The translations under genes and the position numbers were made by a program. From Chitinophagales bacterium (GTDB lineage Bacteria; Bacteroidota; Bacteroidia; Chitinophagales; Chitinophagaceae), in NCBI GenBank assembly GCA_017303855.1, contig JAFLBL010000005.1, positions 248,001 to 312,000 of the forward strand: a stretch of 64,000 nucleotides of DNA, read 5' to 3'. This document shows positions 1 to 7,821 of this stretch, piece by piece. The notes beneath the pieces are model-generated. The model was not told the origin of the DNA. It saw only the letters and a list, made by a program, of their open reading frames with translations, and searched no databases. How positions within the stretch are numbered: position 1 is the first letter of the stretch; each line of letters starts with the position of its first letter.

Positions 1-1001
1 GAAGGCAATGCATATAACACATTTCCCAATACGGCAATTTCCGCTCTTTGCGAATAAGCCGGGAAAGCCGTAGCCGGTGCATTCCAGCCACTGGCAGTTG
101 ATACAGACTCAGGATTATCGGCATACCGGTAGGTCTGTGCAGAACCAATCCCCATAACCACATGCAGACGTCCGGGACCTGAAGTAGAACTGATCTCGAG
201 ATCACAGATACGATTGCCGGTACTGGCAGGTGTTATATCGGTTCAGCTGGTGCCCCCGTTTACAGACCGCAACAAGCCGAATCCACGTGTAGCCAGGTAA
301 ACATTACCCTGGTAATCACACAGGATGCGGGTGCCGAATGTATAACTGCTGGTGCTGCTTAAAAAATTCCAGGTAGCTCCGCCATCGGTACTTTTAAACA
401 CACCCACTCCTTGTACCGCATCGGCATTGAAATAAGATTCCCCGGTACAGAAGTACATGATGTTTTGAAATCCCGGTCTGGGATCCTGGCAAAGCGCGGC
501 AATGGCAATATTGCTCAGGTAATCCGTAACGGGTGTCCAGAGTGCCGGTGTGGCGGTAATATCCGTTGTTTTCCATAAACCCCCATCCACACCGCCGACC
601 CATACGGTTTTCTTCGCCGGATCCAGTGAATCCACCATTGCGGAACGAACCCTGCCTGCAGTCACGCCTGCATTGGCCCGGGTATTCCCGTTCGAAGGCC
701 CGGTGGCATCGGTATTGGGACCTCTTTCCTCCCAGCTGAGCGCATTGATCCGGCCGGCCAGACCAGCTGAACGACGTGCGGATTCAGTTTCCAGTTTAGC
801 AATTCTGAACTGATCCCAGGGCACACGGCCCAATGCCGGATCCTTTGTTCTTTCAATTTCAAACTGGGCCATCAGTTCAGGGCCGTCATATTCATCATTC
901 TCTTTTTCTTCATTTTTATCAGCCTGACATCCTCCAATCATAAATAAAATGGCAAGTGTCATGATGAAGCTGAACGGGGACAGGAAGTAAAATTTCTTCA
1001 T
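1..1001 (-). pseudogene. BNR/sortilin-like beta-propeller lipoprotein, interrupted by in-frame TGA, runs off left edge
   Basis: The gene starts at 1001 with a lipoprotein signal (lipobox near FMIGGC, Cys about residue 25) and continues into beta-propeller repeats of the VPS10/BNR kind (KSTDGGATW, later RSVNGGTS). At 243-245 a TGA stops it after 252 residues. Beyond the stop the same frame stays open to base 1 and reads as the same kind of protein (TDITPASTGNRI, then DLEISSTSGPGRLH). The repeat consensus GGTSW suggests a Trp codon TGG became TGA. It is probably a large secreted or surface protein whose rest lies outside the window. The break may be a real nonsense mutation or a base error in the assembly. 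No ligand or enzymatic role can be read from it. Confidence 0.75.
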
Positions 1002-1100
1002 ATAATAATTACCCGGCTTGGGGATTTGTTTTATGGGTCACAATATATAAAAAGGCTTAAGGACTTTTGTAGAATAAATACCTGCCCTTTCTCCGATAAC

Positions 1101-1484
1101 TCAGTTCTTAACCGCGATCATACTGATCTCCACATTCACAAACTTGGGGAGGGCTGAAACCTGCACGGTTTCGCGGGCGGGAAAATCCGTTTCGAAATAT
1201 TTTCCATAAATACCGTTGATGATGCTGAACTGATGCATATCGGTAATAAAAATGGTGGTTTTGACCACATCGCCGAAACCCATGCCGGCTGCAGCCAGTA
1301 CGGCCTGCAGGTTCTTCATTACCTGTTCGGTCTCCTCTTCAATACTGCCGTTTTTCAGTTCGCCCGTAGCCGGATCAATACAGACCTGTCCGGACATGTA
1401 TAAGGTATTACCGGAAAGTACAGCCTGGTTATACGGGCCAATGGGTGCAGGCGCCATCGGGGTGTTGATGATTGTTTTTGACAT
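1101..1484 (-). CDS. ridA: RidA family reactive intermediate/imine deaminase
   Basis: A 127-residue protein of the RidA/YjgF/UK114 family, which hydrolyses reactive enamine/imine intermediates from PLP enzymes in the cytosol, usually as a trimer. The N-terminal APAPIGPYNQAV and the SGQVCIDPATGEL segment are family hallmarks, and the length is normal. The start is the ATG at 1484 (MSKTIINTP); an upstream in-frame start would add 17 unrelated residues and remove the promoter spacing. It is divergent from the dehydrogenase-like gene at 1548. Confidence 0.93.
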   Translation of the reverse strand: MSKTIINTPMAPAPIGPYNQAVLSGNTLYMSGQVCIDPATGELKNGSIEEETEQVMKNLQAVLAAAGMGFGDVVKTTIFITDMHQFSIINGIYGKYFETDFPARETVQVSALPKFVNVEISMIAVKN

Positions 1485-1505
1485 TGTAGTATAAATTAGG
1501 TGCAG

Positions 1506-1535
1506 CGAATTTAGCTTTATACGTTTTCTTTGCAA
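1506..1535 (-). promoter_or_regulatory. Bacteroidota-type promoter for ridA
   Basis: On the reverse strand a TTG (complement of 1533-1535) is followed after 19 bases by TAAATTCG (complement of 1506-1513). This is close to the Bacteroidota consensus TTG-N17-23-TAnnTTTG, with one mismatch in the -7 box. It lies 21 bases before the ridA ATG, inside the short divergent gap. Predicted from sequence only. Confidence 0.4.
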
Positions 1536-1547
1536 AAAAACAACCGG

Positions 1548-2168
1548 ATGAGGATTGCGGTAATTGCAACACCCGCTCTATATGACGCGTTTACAACCTG
1601 TGGTATTACCGGCGAACCGGTTATCGAACGGATGGAACAGCCCTGCACAGGTAACGGATACCAGGCAGTTATAGACTTCCTGTATACACCTGATGCGTAT
1701 ACGGAGGCTGGCATCAACAACCCGGACACCCTGTTTTTTTTTAATGCGGTTACGGATATCGCGGAAAATCGCCCGGCCCATACTATCCGGTTCAATGGCT
1801 GGCCCGGTTTTATAAGTGGCCCGTTACTTGAAGCCGCTTCATCCAATGAGGCTGATAAATTAAAAGCAGCGTTTGTACTTGATTTTTTTTCGAAAAAGCC
1901 GGAATGGGTACCCGATCAACCGGGTTTTATAGCGCCACGCGTGCTGGCAGCTGTTATCAATGAAGCCTGGCTGACACTGGAAGATGGTGTAAGTACAAAA
2001 GAAGATATTGATACGGCTATGAAACTGGGCACCAATTATCCTTTTGGTCCTTTTGAATGGACCGGGATGATCGGAGCCGGGAAACTGGTGAGCCTGCTGA
2101 CAAAATTGGCAGAAAAGCAATCCCGTTATCAGCCAGCTCCATTATTAATTAAAGAAGCAATACAGTAA
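1548..2168 (+). CDS. 3-hydroxyacyl-CoA dehydrogenase C-terminal-domain protein
   Basis: A 206-residue protein. The second half (PGFIAPRVLAAVINEAWL, GVSTKEDIDTAMK, NYPFGPFEW) is the helical C-terminal domain of 3-hydroxybutyryl/3-hydroxyacyl-CoA dehydrogenases. The first 100 residues do not show the GxGxxG NAD-binding loop expected in the complete enzyme, so catalysis is uncertain. The start used is ATG 1548 (MRIAVIATPA); a TTG at 1530 is possible but less likely. The stop overlaps the tsaB ATG by one base, which suggests translational coupling. Confidence 0.8.
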   Translation: MRIAVIATPALYDAFTTCGITGEPVIERMEQPCTGNGYQAVIDFLYTPDAYTEAGINNPDTLFFFNAVTDIAENRPAHTIRFNGWPGFISGPLLEAASSNEADKLKAAFVLDFFSKKPEWVPDQPGFIAPRVLAAVINEAWLTLEDGVSTKEDIDTAMKLGTNYPFGPFEWTGMIGAGKLVSLLTKLAEKQSRYQPAPLLIKEAIQ

Positions 2169-2836
2169 TGGCCCATATTCTGAATATTGATACATCCCGG
2201 GAAACAGCATCCATTTGTCTTTCCCGCGACATCACGCTGCTGGAACAGCGTATAAATGATAATCAGTATGACCATGCATCCTGGATACATACGGCCATTG
2301 CGGATCTGCTGCAATCAGCCGGCATTACACTTCAGGAACTAAGTGCCGTTGCGGTAACTATCGGACCGGGCTCATACACCGGTTTAAGGGTAGGTTTGGC
2401 AACGGCAAAAGGCTTATGTTATGCACTGCAGTTGCCCCTTATTACCATCAGTACACTTGAAATGATGGCGGAAGCAGCCAGAGAGCAAGCGGAAGAATTA
2501 ATCTGTCCAATGATTGATGCCAGGCGTATGGAAGTCTTTGCTGCTATATATGACAAAAATCTGACAATTATCAGTCCGCCTGCGGCAATAGAACTGAACA
2601 ATACCACTTACCAGTCATTTATTGCCACTCATAAAATCGTTTTCTGTGGCAGCGGCAGTAAAAAATTCACTTCGTTTGTACAATCTGCCAATGCACGGTT
2701 TATAGAACTTCCCCTTAACAGTTCAGCACTTATCCCACTAGCTTTCAAGCGATTCCTGAAGAAAGATTTTGCCAGCCTGGCTTATGCCGAACCGCTATAC
2801 CTTAAAGAATTTTATACTACACAGCGAAGGAAATAA
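2168..2836 (+). CDS. tsaB: tRNA threonylcarbamoyladenosine biosynthesis protein TsaB
   Basis: A 222-residue ASKHA-fold protein. The N-terminal ILNIDTSRETASICL and the GPGSYTGLRVGLATAKGL loop are characteristic of TsaB, the non-catalytic partner of TsaD in making the t6A37 modification of ANN-decoding tRNAs. Length is normal for the family. The ATG overlaps the last base of the upstream stop codon. The downstream gap of 93 bases contains only the presumed promoter of the ArsR gene. Confidence 0.93.
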   Translation: MAHILNIDTSRETASICLSRDITLLEQRINDNQYDHASWIHTAIADLLQSAGITLQELSAVAVTIGPGSYTGLRVGLATAKGLCYALQLPLITISTLEMMAEAAREQAEELICPMIDARRMEVFAAIYDKNLTIISPPAAIELNNTTYQSFIATHKIVFCGSGSKKFTSFVQSANARFIELPLNSSALIPLAFKRFLKKDFASLAYAEPLYLKEFYTTQRRK

Positions 2837-2886
2837 GTTGGTATTACGTCTTATAATTTTACCAAATAATATCCGCCCATCAGGGC

Positions 2887-2894
2887 TATTTTTG
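2887..2894 (+). promoter_or_regulatory. TAnnTTTG element upstream of the arsR-type gene
   Basis: TATTTTTG matches the Bacteroidota -7 consensus 35 bases before the ATG at 2930. No convincing -33 TTG is seen at the usual distance, so this is only a candidate. Confidence 0.3.
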
Positions 2895-2929
2895 ACCTTT
2901 GTATTTCAACCAACCAACCCATTTTTGAT

Positions 2930-3268
2930 ATGAGCAATTATTCAATCACCATTAACGATCCAAAGGAGAACGGGGTCCTGCTGAAAGTGGACCTGCTCGA
3001 AGTGAAAAAAGCCGCACTGGTACTCAGGGCGCTTAATCACAAGCTCCGACAGCAAATATTGCGCATGATCGATGAGAGCGGTAAAATGACAGTTACTGAA
3101 CTCTATGTAAAACTCAGGCTGGAACAGTCTGTTGCCTCACAACACCTGGCTATTCTCCGGAAGGCCGGTTTTGTAAAAACGGAAAGAGACGGAAAGTTTA
3201 TATATTATTCTGTGAATATCAACCGTATGCAGGAATTAAATCAGTTTGTAAAACAGCTGCTTGATTAA
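2930..3268 (+). CDS. ArsR/SmtB-type winged-helix transcriptional regulator
   Basis: A 112-residue winged-helix protein with the ArsR pattern: ALNHKLRQQILRMI, a TVTELYVKL helix, the recognition helix in SVASQHLAILRKAGFV, and a wing around RDGKFIYYSV. It contains no cysteine at all, so the metal or persulfide thiol sites of ArsR, SmtB, BigR and SqrR are absent and the signal is unknown. A terminator separates it from the sulfur gene downstream. It could act on that gene, but nothing in the sequence proves this. Confidence 0.88.
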   Translation: MSNYSITINDPKENGVLLKVDLLEVKKAALVLRALNHKLRQQILRMIDESGKMTVTELYVKLRLEQSVASQHLAILRKAGFVKTERDGKFIYYSVNINRMQELNQFVKQLLD

Positions 3269-3286
3269 TTACAGCACGACTGAATT

Positions 3287-3320
3287 AAAAGCCTCTTCCT
3301 GTAAGGAAGGGGCTTTTTTA
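3287..3320 (+). terminator. Rho-independent terminator after the arsR-type gene
   Basis: AAGCCTCTTCC pairs with GGAAGGGGCTT across a short loop (one G-T wobble), followed by a run of T. It ends the ArsR transcript and isolates it from the gene at 3371. Confidence 0.85.
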
Positions 3321-3331
3321 ATTTATTCTGG

Positions 3332-3339
3332 TATTTTTG
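3332..3339 (+). promoter_or_regulatory. TAnnTTTG element of the MBL/rhodanese gene
   Basis: TATTTTTG sits just after the terminator and 31 bases before ATG 3371. Its place between a terminator and a start codon supports a separate promoter here. Confidence 0.45.
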
Positions 3340-3370
3340 CACCCTTTCCACGTTATCAAAAACCACGAGT

Positions 3371-4780
3371 ATGTTTATTAAGCAGTTATATACCAGCTGT
3401 CTCAGTGAAGCCGCCTATTATATTGAAGATAACGGAGAAGCGGCCGTAATTGACCCACTCCGCGATATTGAGTTGTATCTTGAACTGGCCGCTGAAAGAA
3501 AGGCTAAAATCAACTATATTTTTGAAACACATTTTCATGCGGACTTTGTCAGTGGCCACCTGGATCTGGGTAAAGCCACCGGTGCCCCGATTGTATATGG
3601 CCCGGGTACAAAAACCCTGTTTCCCGTACATGTGGCCGCCGATGGTGAAGAATTTAAAGTAGGCCGGCTCCGGATTAAAGTATTGCATACCCCCGGACAT
3701 ACATTAGAATCTTCCTGTTTTTTATTAATTGATGAAAACGGAAATGATCATTGTGTATTCACCGGAGACACTTTATTTGTAGGAGATGTGGGACGACCTG
3801 ATCTCGCACAAAAAGGTACAGAACTGACCACGGATGATCTCGCCGGTATGATGTATGATAGTATACACCGGCAACTTTTCCCGTTGGCAGATCATGTAAT
3901 TGTATATCCCGCTCACGGCCCCGGAAGTTCCTGTGGCAAGAACCTGGGCCCCCATACACAGAGCACGATCGGTGAAGAAAAGCAGACCAACTATGCAATG
4001 AAGGCCGCAACAAAAGAAGCATTCATCAGCCAGGTAACAGCGGGCATCAGTGCTCCTCCCTCCTATTTTCCCATAAACGCGCGCATTAATAAAGAAGGCT
4101 ATGACAGCCTGGATCATGTAATAGAAAAAGGATTGCGTGCGTTAACTCCGACTGCTTTTCAACAGGAATCTGCTGATGATACGCTGATACTTGACACGCG
4201 TCACGCGGATACGTTTATGAAAGGATTTGTACCCGGCGCTATCAGTATTGGTCTGGAAGGAAGGTTTGCGGAATGGGCCGGCAGTTTGCTGCCATTTGAC
4301 AAGCCCATCCTGCTGGTTACCGAACCCGGTCGTGAAAAAGAATCCATCATCCGGTTAGCCCGTGTGGGTTTTGAAAATATAAACGGATACCTCGCCGGTA
4401 GTTATGAGGCCTGGGTGGAAGCCGGCTTACCGATTGACATGATTATTGATGTGGACGCGGATGAACTGATGATGGATATTCCGCATGATCCCAACCTGGT
4501 GGTGCTGGATGTGCGTCGTGAAACAGAATTCGCCGATGGCCATCTGAAAGATGCCGTGAATATACCCTTGGAAGAAATGACCGACCCCGGCAACCTTGCC
4601 AATATTGAAGAAACACAAAATCTTTACCTGCACTGTGCCGGCGGTTACCGTAGCGTAATTGCCTCATCGCTCTTAAAAAGACAGGGCATTCACAATCTCC
4701 GTAATATTAACGGAGGCTGGGCAAAAATTAAAGAGCAGGAAAAAGCGGAAGTGGTGAAGGAGACAAGTGTTCTGAATTAA
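3371..4780 (+). CDS. Persulfide dioxygenase-like MBL-fold protein with two rhodanese domains (CstB-like)
   Basis: A 469-residue protein. Residues 1-240 are a metallo-beta-lactamase domain with THFHADFVSGH, HTPGHT, GDTLFVGDVGR and YPAHGPGS, as in ETHE1/CstB persulfide dioxygenases that turn glutathione or CoA persulfide into sulfite. Two rhodanese domains follow. The first (DTRHADTF... to LVTEPGREKES) has no catalytic Cys where one is expected. The second keeps the loop HCAGGYRS with the active Cys. Role inferred: sulfide/persulfide detoxification in the cytosol. Followed by a heptamer repeat tract, not an obvious terminator. Confidence 0.87.
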   Translation: MFIKQLYTSCLSEAAYYIEDNGEAAVIDPLRDIELYLELAAERKAKINYIFETHFHADFVSGHLDLGKATGAPIVYGPGTKTLFPVHVAADGEEFKVGRLRIKVLHTPGHTLESSCFLLIDENGNDHCVFTGDTLFVGDVGRPDLAQKGTELTTDDLAGMMYDSIHRQLFPLADHVIVYPAHGPGSSCGKNLGPHTQSTIGEEKQTNYAMKAATKEAFISQVTAGISAPPSYFPINARINKEGYDSLDHVIEKGLRALTPTAFQQESADDTLILDTRHADTFMKGFVPGAISIGLEGRFAEWAGSLLPFDKPILLVTEPGREKESIIRLARVGFENINGYLAGSYEAWVEAGLPIDMIIDVDADELMMDIPHDPNLVVLDVRRETEFADGHLKDAVNIPLEEMTDPGNLANIEETQNLYLHCAGGYRSVIASSLLKRQGIHNLRNINGGWAKIKEQEKAEVVKETSVLN

Positions 4781-4813
4781 GTACGAAGTACGAAGTACGG
4801 GGTACGAAGTACG
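4779..4813. repeat. Tandem heptamer tract (AAGTACG)5
   Basis: Five consecutive 7-base units, AAGTACG three times, then GGGTACG and AAGTACG, begin inside the TAA stop of the upstream gene. A second tract of the same heptamer occurs at 62268-62309, also right after a stop codon. GTAC is self-complementary, so the tract can pair in many registers. Confidence 0.85.
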
Positions 4814-4838
4814 GAGCTCCATTCATCATCGCGTTACT

Positions 4839-5020
4839 GGCACCGGCACCTCACACCTGACTTCTCACACATAGAGACATAGGCACATAGTATAAAGTCA
4901 GGCAGGTTGAAAGGTTGTAATATTGTATTTAACAGAGAAAACATAGATATTCGCCGCTGCGCAGTAAAACGATTGATGGATACTGACTTCCGGGCACCTG
5001 ACACCCGGCACCTGGCAGCT
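4839..5020. repeat. Degenerate intergenic GGCACCTGACACC-type repeats
   Basis: The 254-base gap between the MBL gene and the response regulator holds no credible gene. Apart from the heptamers it has two similar stretches, about 4839-4866 (GGCACCGGCACCTCACACCT) and 4990-5020 (GGCACCTGACACCCGGCACC), separated by AT-richer sequence. They look like decayed copies of one element. A small reverse reading frame across them is not believable as a protein. Confidence 0.45.
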
Positions 5021-5034
5021 GGTATACGCATCTG

Positions 5035-5688
5035 TTAAATTCTTACAATTCCATTTTTAATAGAAAAGAGTACGAGTCCGACACGGCTTTTAATATTCAG
5101 TTTTTCAAACAGGTCATCCCGGTAGCCGTCGATGGTGCGGGGACTAAGGTGCATTTGCTCCGCAATTTCTTTATAGGTCATTTCGGTGGCAGCCAGTTTC
5201 AGGAATTCCACTTCCCGTTCATTCAGACCGGCGCCGCTTTTTGCCGGACTGTTTTCGTCTTGTTGTGCATGAATGCTGTGAATCAGCCGGCCGGTAACCA
5301 TTTCAGAATAATAAAATCCTTTATTCAACACTGATTCCATCGCCATTTTCAATTCACCGGGATCGGAGTCTTTAAGGATGTACCCCCCTGCCCCGTTTTT
5401 CAGCATCCGGATGATGGAGTTTTCATCATCGTACATACTGAGCGCCAGTATACGGATATCCGGATGATGTTTTTTTATCCAGGCTGCTGTTGCATAGCCA
5501 TCCATCAGCGGCATATTAATATCCAGCAGTACGATATCCGGCAACTGATCCGGTTTCAGTTTAGCCAAAAAATCTTTCCCGTTGTCCGCTTCAAACAGCA
5601 CCGTATAACCGAGATCTTTGACCAGCCCGGCCAATCCGTTACGGAGCAGGCCGTGATCATCCACCAGTACAGCTTTTTTATTCATCAT
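5035..5688 (-). CDS. NarL/FixJ-family response regulator
   Basis: A 217-residue protein. The receiver domain (residues about 1-120) has the acidic pocket AVLVDDH, the phospho-acceptor Asp in DIVLLDINMP, Thr/Ser in LALSMYD and the Lys in ILKDSD. The C-terminal LuxR-type HTH (LNEREVEFLKLAATEMTYKEI, then SPRTIDGYRDDLFEKL) binds DNA. Last gene of a four-gene reverse operon and 4 bases downstream of its kinase, hence very likely the cognate regulator. Confidence 0.93.
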   Translation of the reverse strand: MMNKKAVLVDDHGLLRNGLAGLVKDLGYTVLFEADNGKDFLAKLKPDQLPDIVLLDINMPLMDGYATAAWIKKHHPDIRILALSMYDDENSIIRMLKNGAGGYILKDSDPGELKMAMESVLNKGFYYSEMVTGRLIHSIHAQQDENSPAKSGAGLNEREVEFLKLAATEMTYKEIAEQMHLSPRTIDGYRDDLFEKLNIKSRVGLVLFSIKNGIVRI

Positions 5689-5692
5689 ATAA

Positions 5693-6508
5693 TCAGTTAA
5701 AAGGTATTTCTAAATTCACCCGGGTTCCCTTACCCGGCACGCTTTGTATGGCAAACCGGGCACCAATGATAGTGGCCCGGTTGTGCATATTGCGAAGTCC
5801 AAGACTCCGGTAACTCTCGTCCGCCATATCCAGCTTTTCTTCGCCGGTACCTTTCCCGTCATCTTCCACCTGCAACTGCAGTCCGGTTTCCTCATAAACA
5901 GCCGTCACACGAATAGAAGTGGCTTCCGCATGTTTGATAATATTGTTCAGTGATTCCTGGATAATGCGGAAGATAATCAGTTCCTTTTGCGGTTCCATTT
6001 TGCGTACGGCACCTTCCACCACCAGGCTGGTTTGGTAACCGCTTTTTGTAAAAAGTTCAAGTTCCTGTTCCAGTGCCCGTATCAGTCCCAGCGATGCAAT
6101 GGTATCCGTATTCAGGCTGCGTGACAGGTCACGCAGATCCTGTATTGCTTTACTCACCAGGTTTTTTGCCTCCGTTGTTTTTTCCCTGAGTATTTCCAGT
6201 CTTGCAAAATCGAGTGTATTGAGTTTCAGTTTGGCCAGGCTCAGCACCTGCCCGATATTATCATGAATTTCTTCGGAAATGGTTTTAAGCGTTTGTTCCT
6301 GGATTTCGAGCTGGGTACGGAGGAGGGCTTCTTCATATTCGCTTCTGATCTTCTGTTCTTTCAACAGCATGGCATTCTGCCGATCCATTACCCTGCTGTA
6401 AAAGAAAACAAATAAAACAAACAGTATTATAAAAAGCGATGTGGACCCGATCAGGTACCAGCCTGCTTCAGAAATTTTGAGGAGCATATAAATCCATATA
6501 TAATACAC
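5693..6508 (-). CDS. Membrane sensor histidine kinase, HisKA_3 type
   Basis: A 271-residue kinase with one N-terminal membrane segment (about residues 17-38), a coiled coil, the HisKA_3 phospho-acceptor His in SEEIHDNIGQVLSLAK, and a HATPase domain (VEDDGKGTGEE; SLGLRNMHNRA). It lacks its own sensor domain. Its start overlaps the upstream seven-helix protein by 58 bases (37 if the Met at 6487 is used). Such overlap suggests that the upstream membrane protein is its sensory partner. Pairs with the regulator just downstream. Confidence 0.9.
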   Translation of the reverse strand: MYYIWIYMLLKISEAGWYLIGSTSLFIILFVLFVFFYSRVMDRQNAMLLKEQKIRSEYEEALLRTQLEIQEQTLKTISEEIHDNIGQVLSLAKLKLNTLDFARLEILREKTTEAKNLVSKAIQDLRDLSRSLNTDTIASLGLIRALEQELELFTKSGYQTSLVVEGAVRKMEPQKELIIFRIIQESLNNIIKHAEATSIRVTAVYEETGLQLQVEDDGKGTGEEKLDMADESYRSLGLRNMHNRATIIGARFAIQSVPGKGTRVNLEIPFN

Positions 6509-7104
6509 GAATAGTATACCAGGTTACCGGCCGAATTCAGTATTTTAAAAACTTCCGTATTGGTGGCGCTGCGACGGAACGATTCAATAAATGTAACATT
6601 CACAAACAACAGGTGAATAAAATTCACAAAAATGATACCAGTAGAAATCCAGAATAATGGTTCTTTTCTGAAATGGCGGATATCGCGGCTGTTATAGATC
6701 AGATAATAGTAAGCAAATCCATAACTGATCATACAGAGGCAGACCACATTCAGAAAATAAGGATTCAGTTTTTCAGCACCCCATACGGACAAGGTAAAAA
6801 CTGAAAGAAATAAAGAAATTGAAAACACAAGGTTCAAAAAATGAATGTACCTGTCTCTGTTTATCATGCAGACAAATACACGCCAGAAAACATAGAGTTG
6901 AAGCAGGAAAAACCCGGCATAAAAATAATTTTTATTCAATCCTGAATTTCTGAACAAGCCGAAGTAAGCAAACCCCTCAATTAAACAGGTAATCAACAGG
7001 AATGGCACTAGCAGCCTGAGTGCAGCCGGATGCATTCGTTTGTAATAAATGAGTCCGGCTGCAAGGGCTATTATTTCCAACAGAAAGCTAATGTAAAATG
7101 ACAT
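6451..7104 (-). CDS. Seven-transmembrane protein, possible sensor partner of the kinase
   Basis: A 217-residue protein that is almost entirely hydrophobic, with about seven membrane helices starting at the N-terminus. No catalytic motif is recognised. It overlaps the kinase reading frame and is 13 bases downstream of the 159-residue gene, so the four genes are one transcript. The layout resembles 7TM sensing domains of Bacteroidota kinases split off as a separate chain; that role is inference. Confidence 0.7.
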   Translation of the reverse strand: MSFYISFLLEIIALAAGLIYYKRMHPAALRLLVPFLLITCLIEGFAYFGLFRNSGLNKNYFYAGFFLLQLYVFWRVFVCMINRDRYIHFLNLVFSISLFLSVFTLSVWGAEKLNPYFLNVVCLCMISYGFAYYYLIYNSRDIRHFRKEPLFWISTGIIFVNFIHLLFVNVTFIESFRRSATNTEVFKILNSAGNLVYYSCIIYGFICSSKFLKQAGT

Positions 7105-7117
7105 AAATGAAAAGTTA

Positions 7118-7597
7118 TCATGGATATTCCTGGTTCCAGTCGTCGTAGAACAGTACTTTTACAAGACCCCCTGGAGTTGAAACTTCTGCTTCAAATGGTT
7201 TTATCCCGTCAACAGCATCCCAATACCCTAACATGACTGAATGCTTGTATGCTTTGCGTGGATCCCAGTTAGGATCACTATCGGCCGGCCGGTCAGGTGT
7301 CTGCAGATTATCCGGGTTTCTTTTGGCAAATCCAACGGCGAAATTGCCGGCCATGGGTTTCCCGGCTCCTACGGATGAATCATACATCTGTTTATAGAGA
7401 AACGCAACGGCCTCCCTTGTTAACTTTATCACATACGGGCTACCCATAAGTTGCTTGTATGACTTCATGTATGCATCTCCGTTATCCTCTGTGACGGGAG
7501 CAATTTTAGGAATCAAACTGTATTTGTCATACTTTTCTTTTATCTGCTGCTGGTATACAGCCGCATCCAATTCAATCTGATCTTTAATCGTTGGCAT
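7118..7597 (-). CDS. Uncharacterised soluble protein (159 aa)
   Basis: First gene of the reverse operon that ends with the kinase and regulator. No signal peptide or membrane helix. It is Lys/Asp/Tyr-rich, with stretches such as MPTIKDQIELDAAVYQQQIK and WDPRKAYKHSVMLGYWDAVD. Not recognised. Being co-transcribed with a sensor system it could be a ligand-handling or regulatory partner, but no function is claimed. Confidence 0.65.
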   Translation of the reverse strand: MPTIKDQIELDAAVYQQQIKEKYDKYSLIPKIAPVTEDNGDAYMKSYKQLMGSPYVIKLTREAVAFLYKQMYDSSVGAGKPMAGNFAVGFAKRNPDNLQTPDRPADSDPNWDPRKAYKHSVMLGYWDAVDGIKPFEAEVSTPGGLVKVLFYDDWNQEYP

Positions 7598-7821
7598 TGT
7601 TTTTCTTTTAGGTGAAAGAATTAATTAATTTACCCCACAAATTTCAAACCCCCAACAGTACCGGGCAACCGTGTTCCAACATTTTCTCCCCCGTGTTTTC
7701 ACCCTTTTAAATTCCGCTTTAATACCCTGCTGTACGTACGCGTATATGCGCAGTTTTATGCCGTCACAGATTACCGGCTAATCAGCTGGTTGTCAATTTC
7801 ATTCAGCACAAAAACCAAACT

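Noticed and set aside
4834..5031. Reverse reading frame of 65 residues
   Set aside because: It runs through repeat sequence, has no signal or domain and overlaps nothing that supports it.
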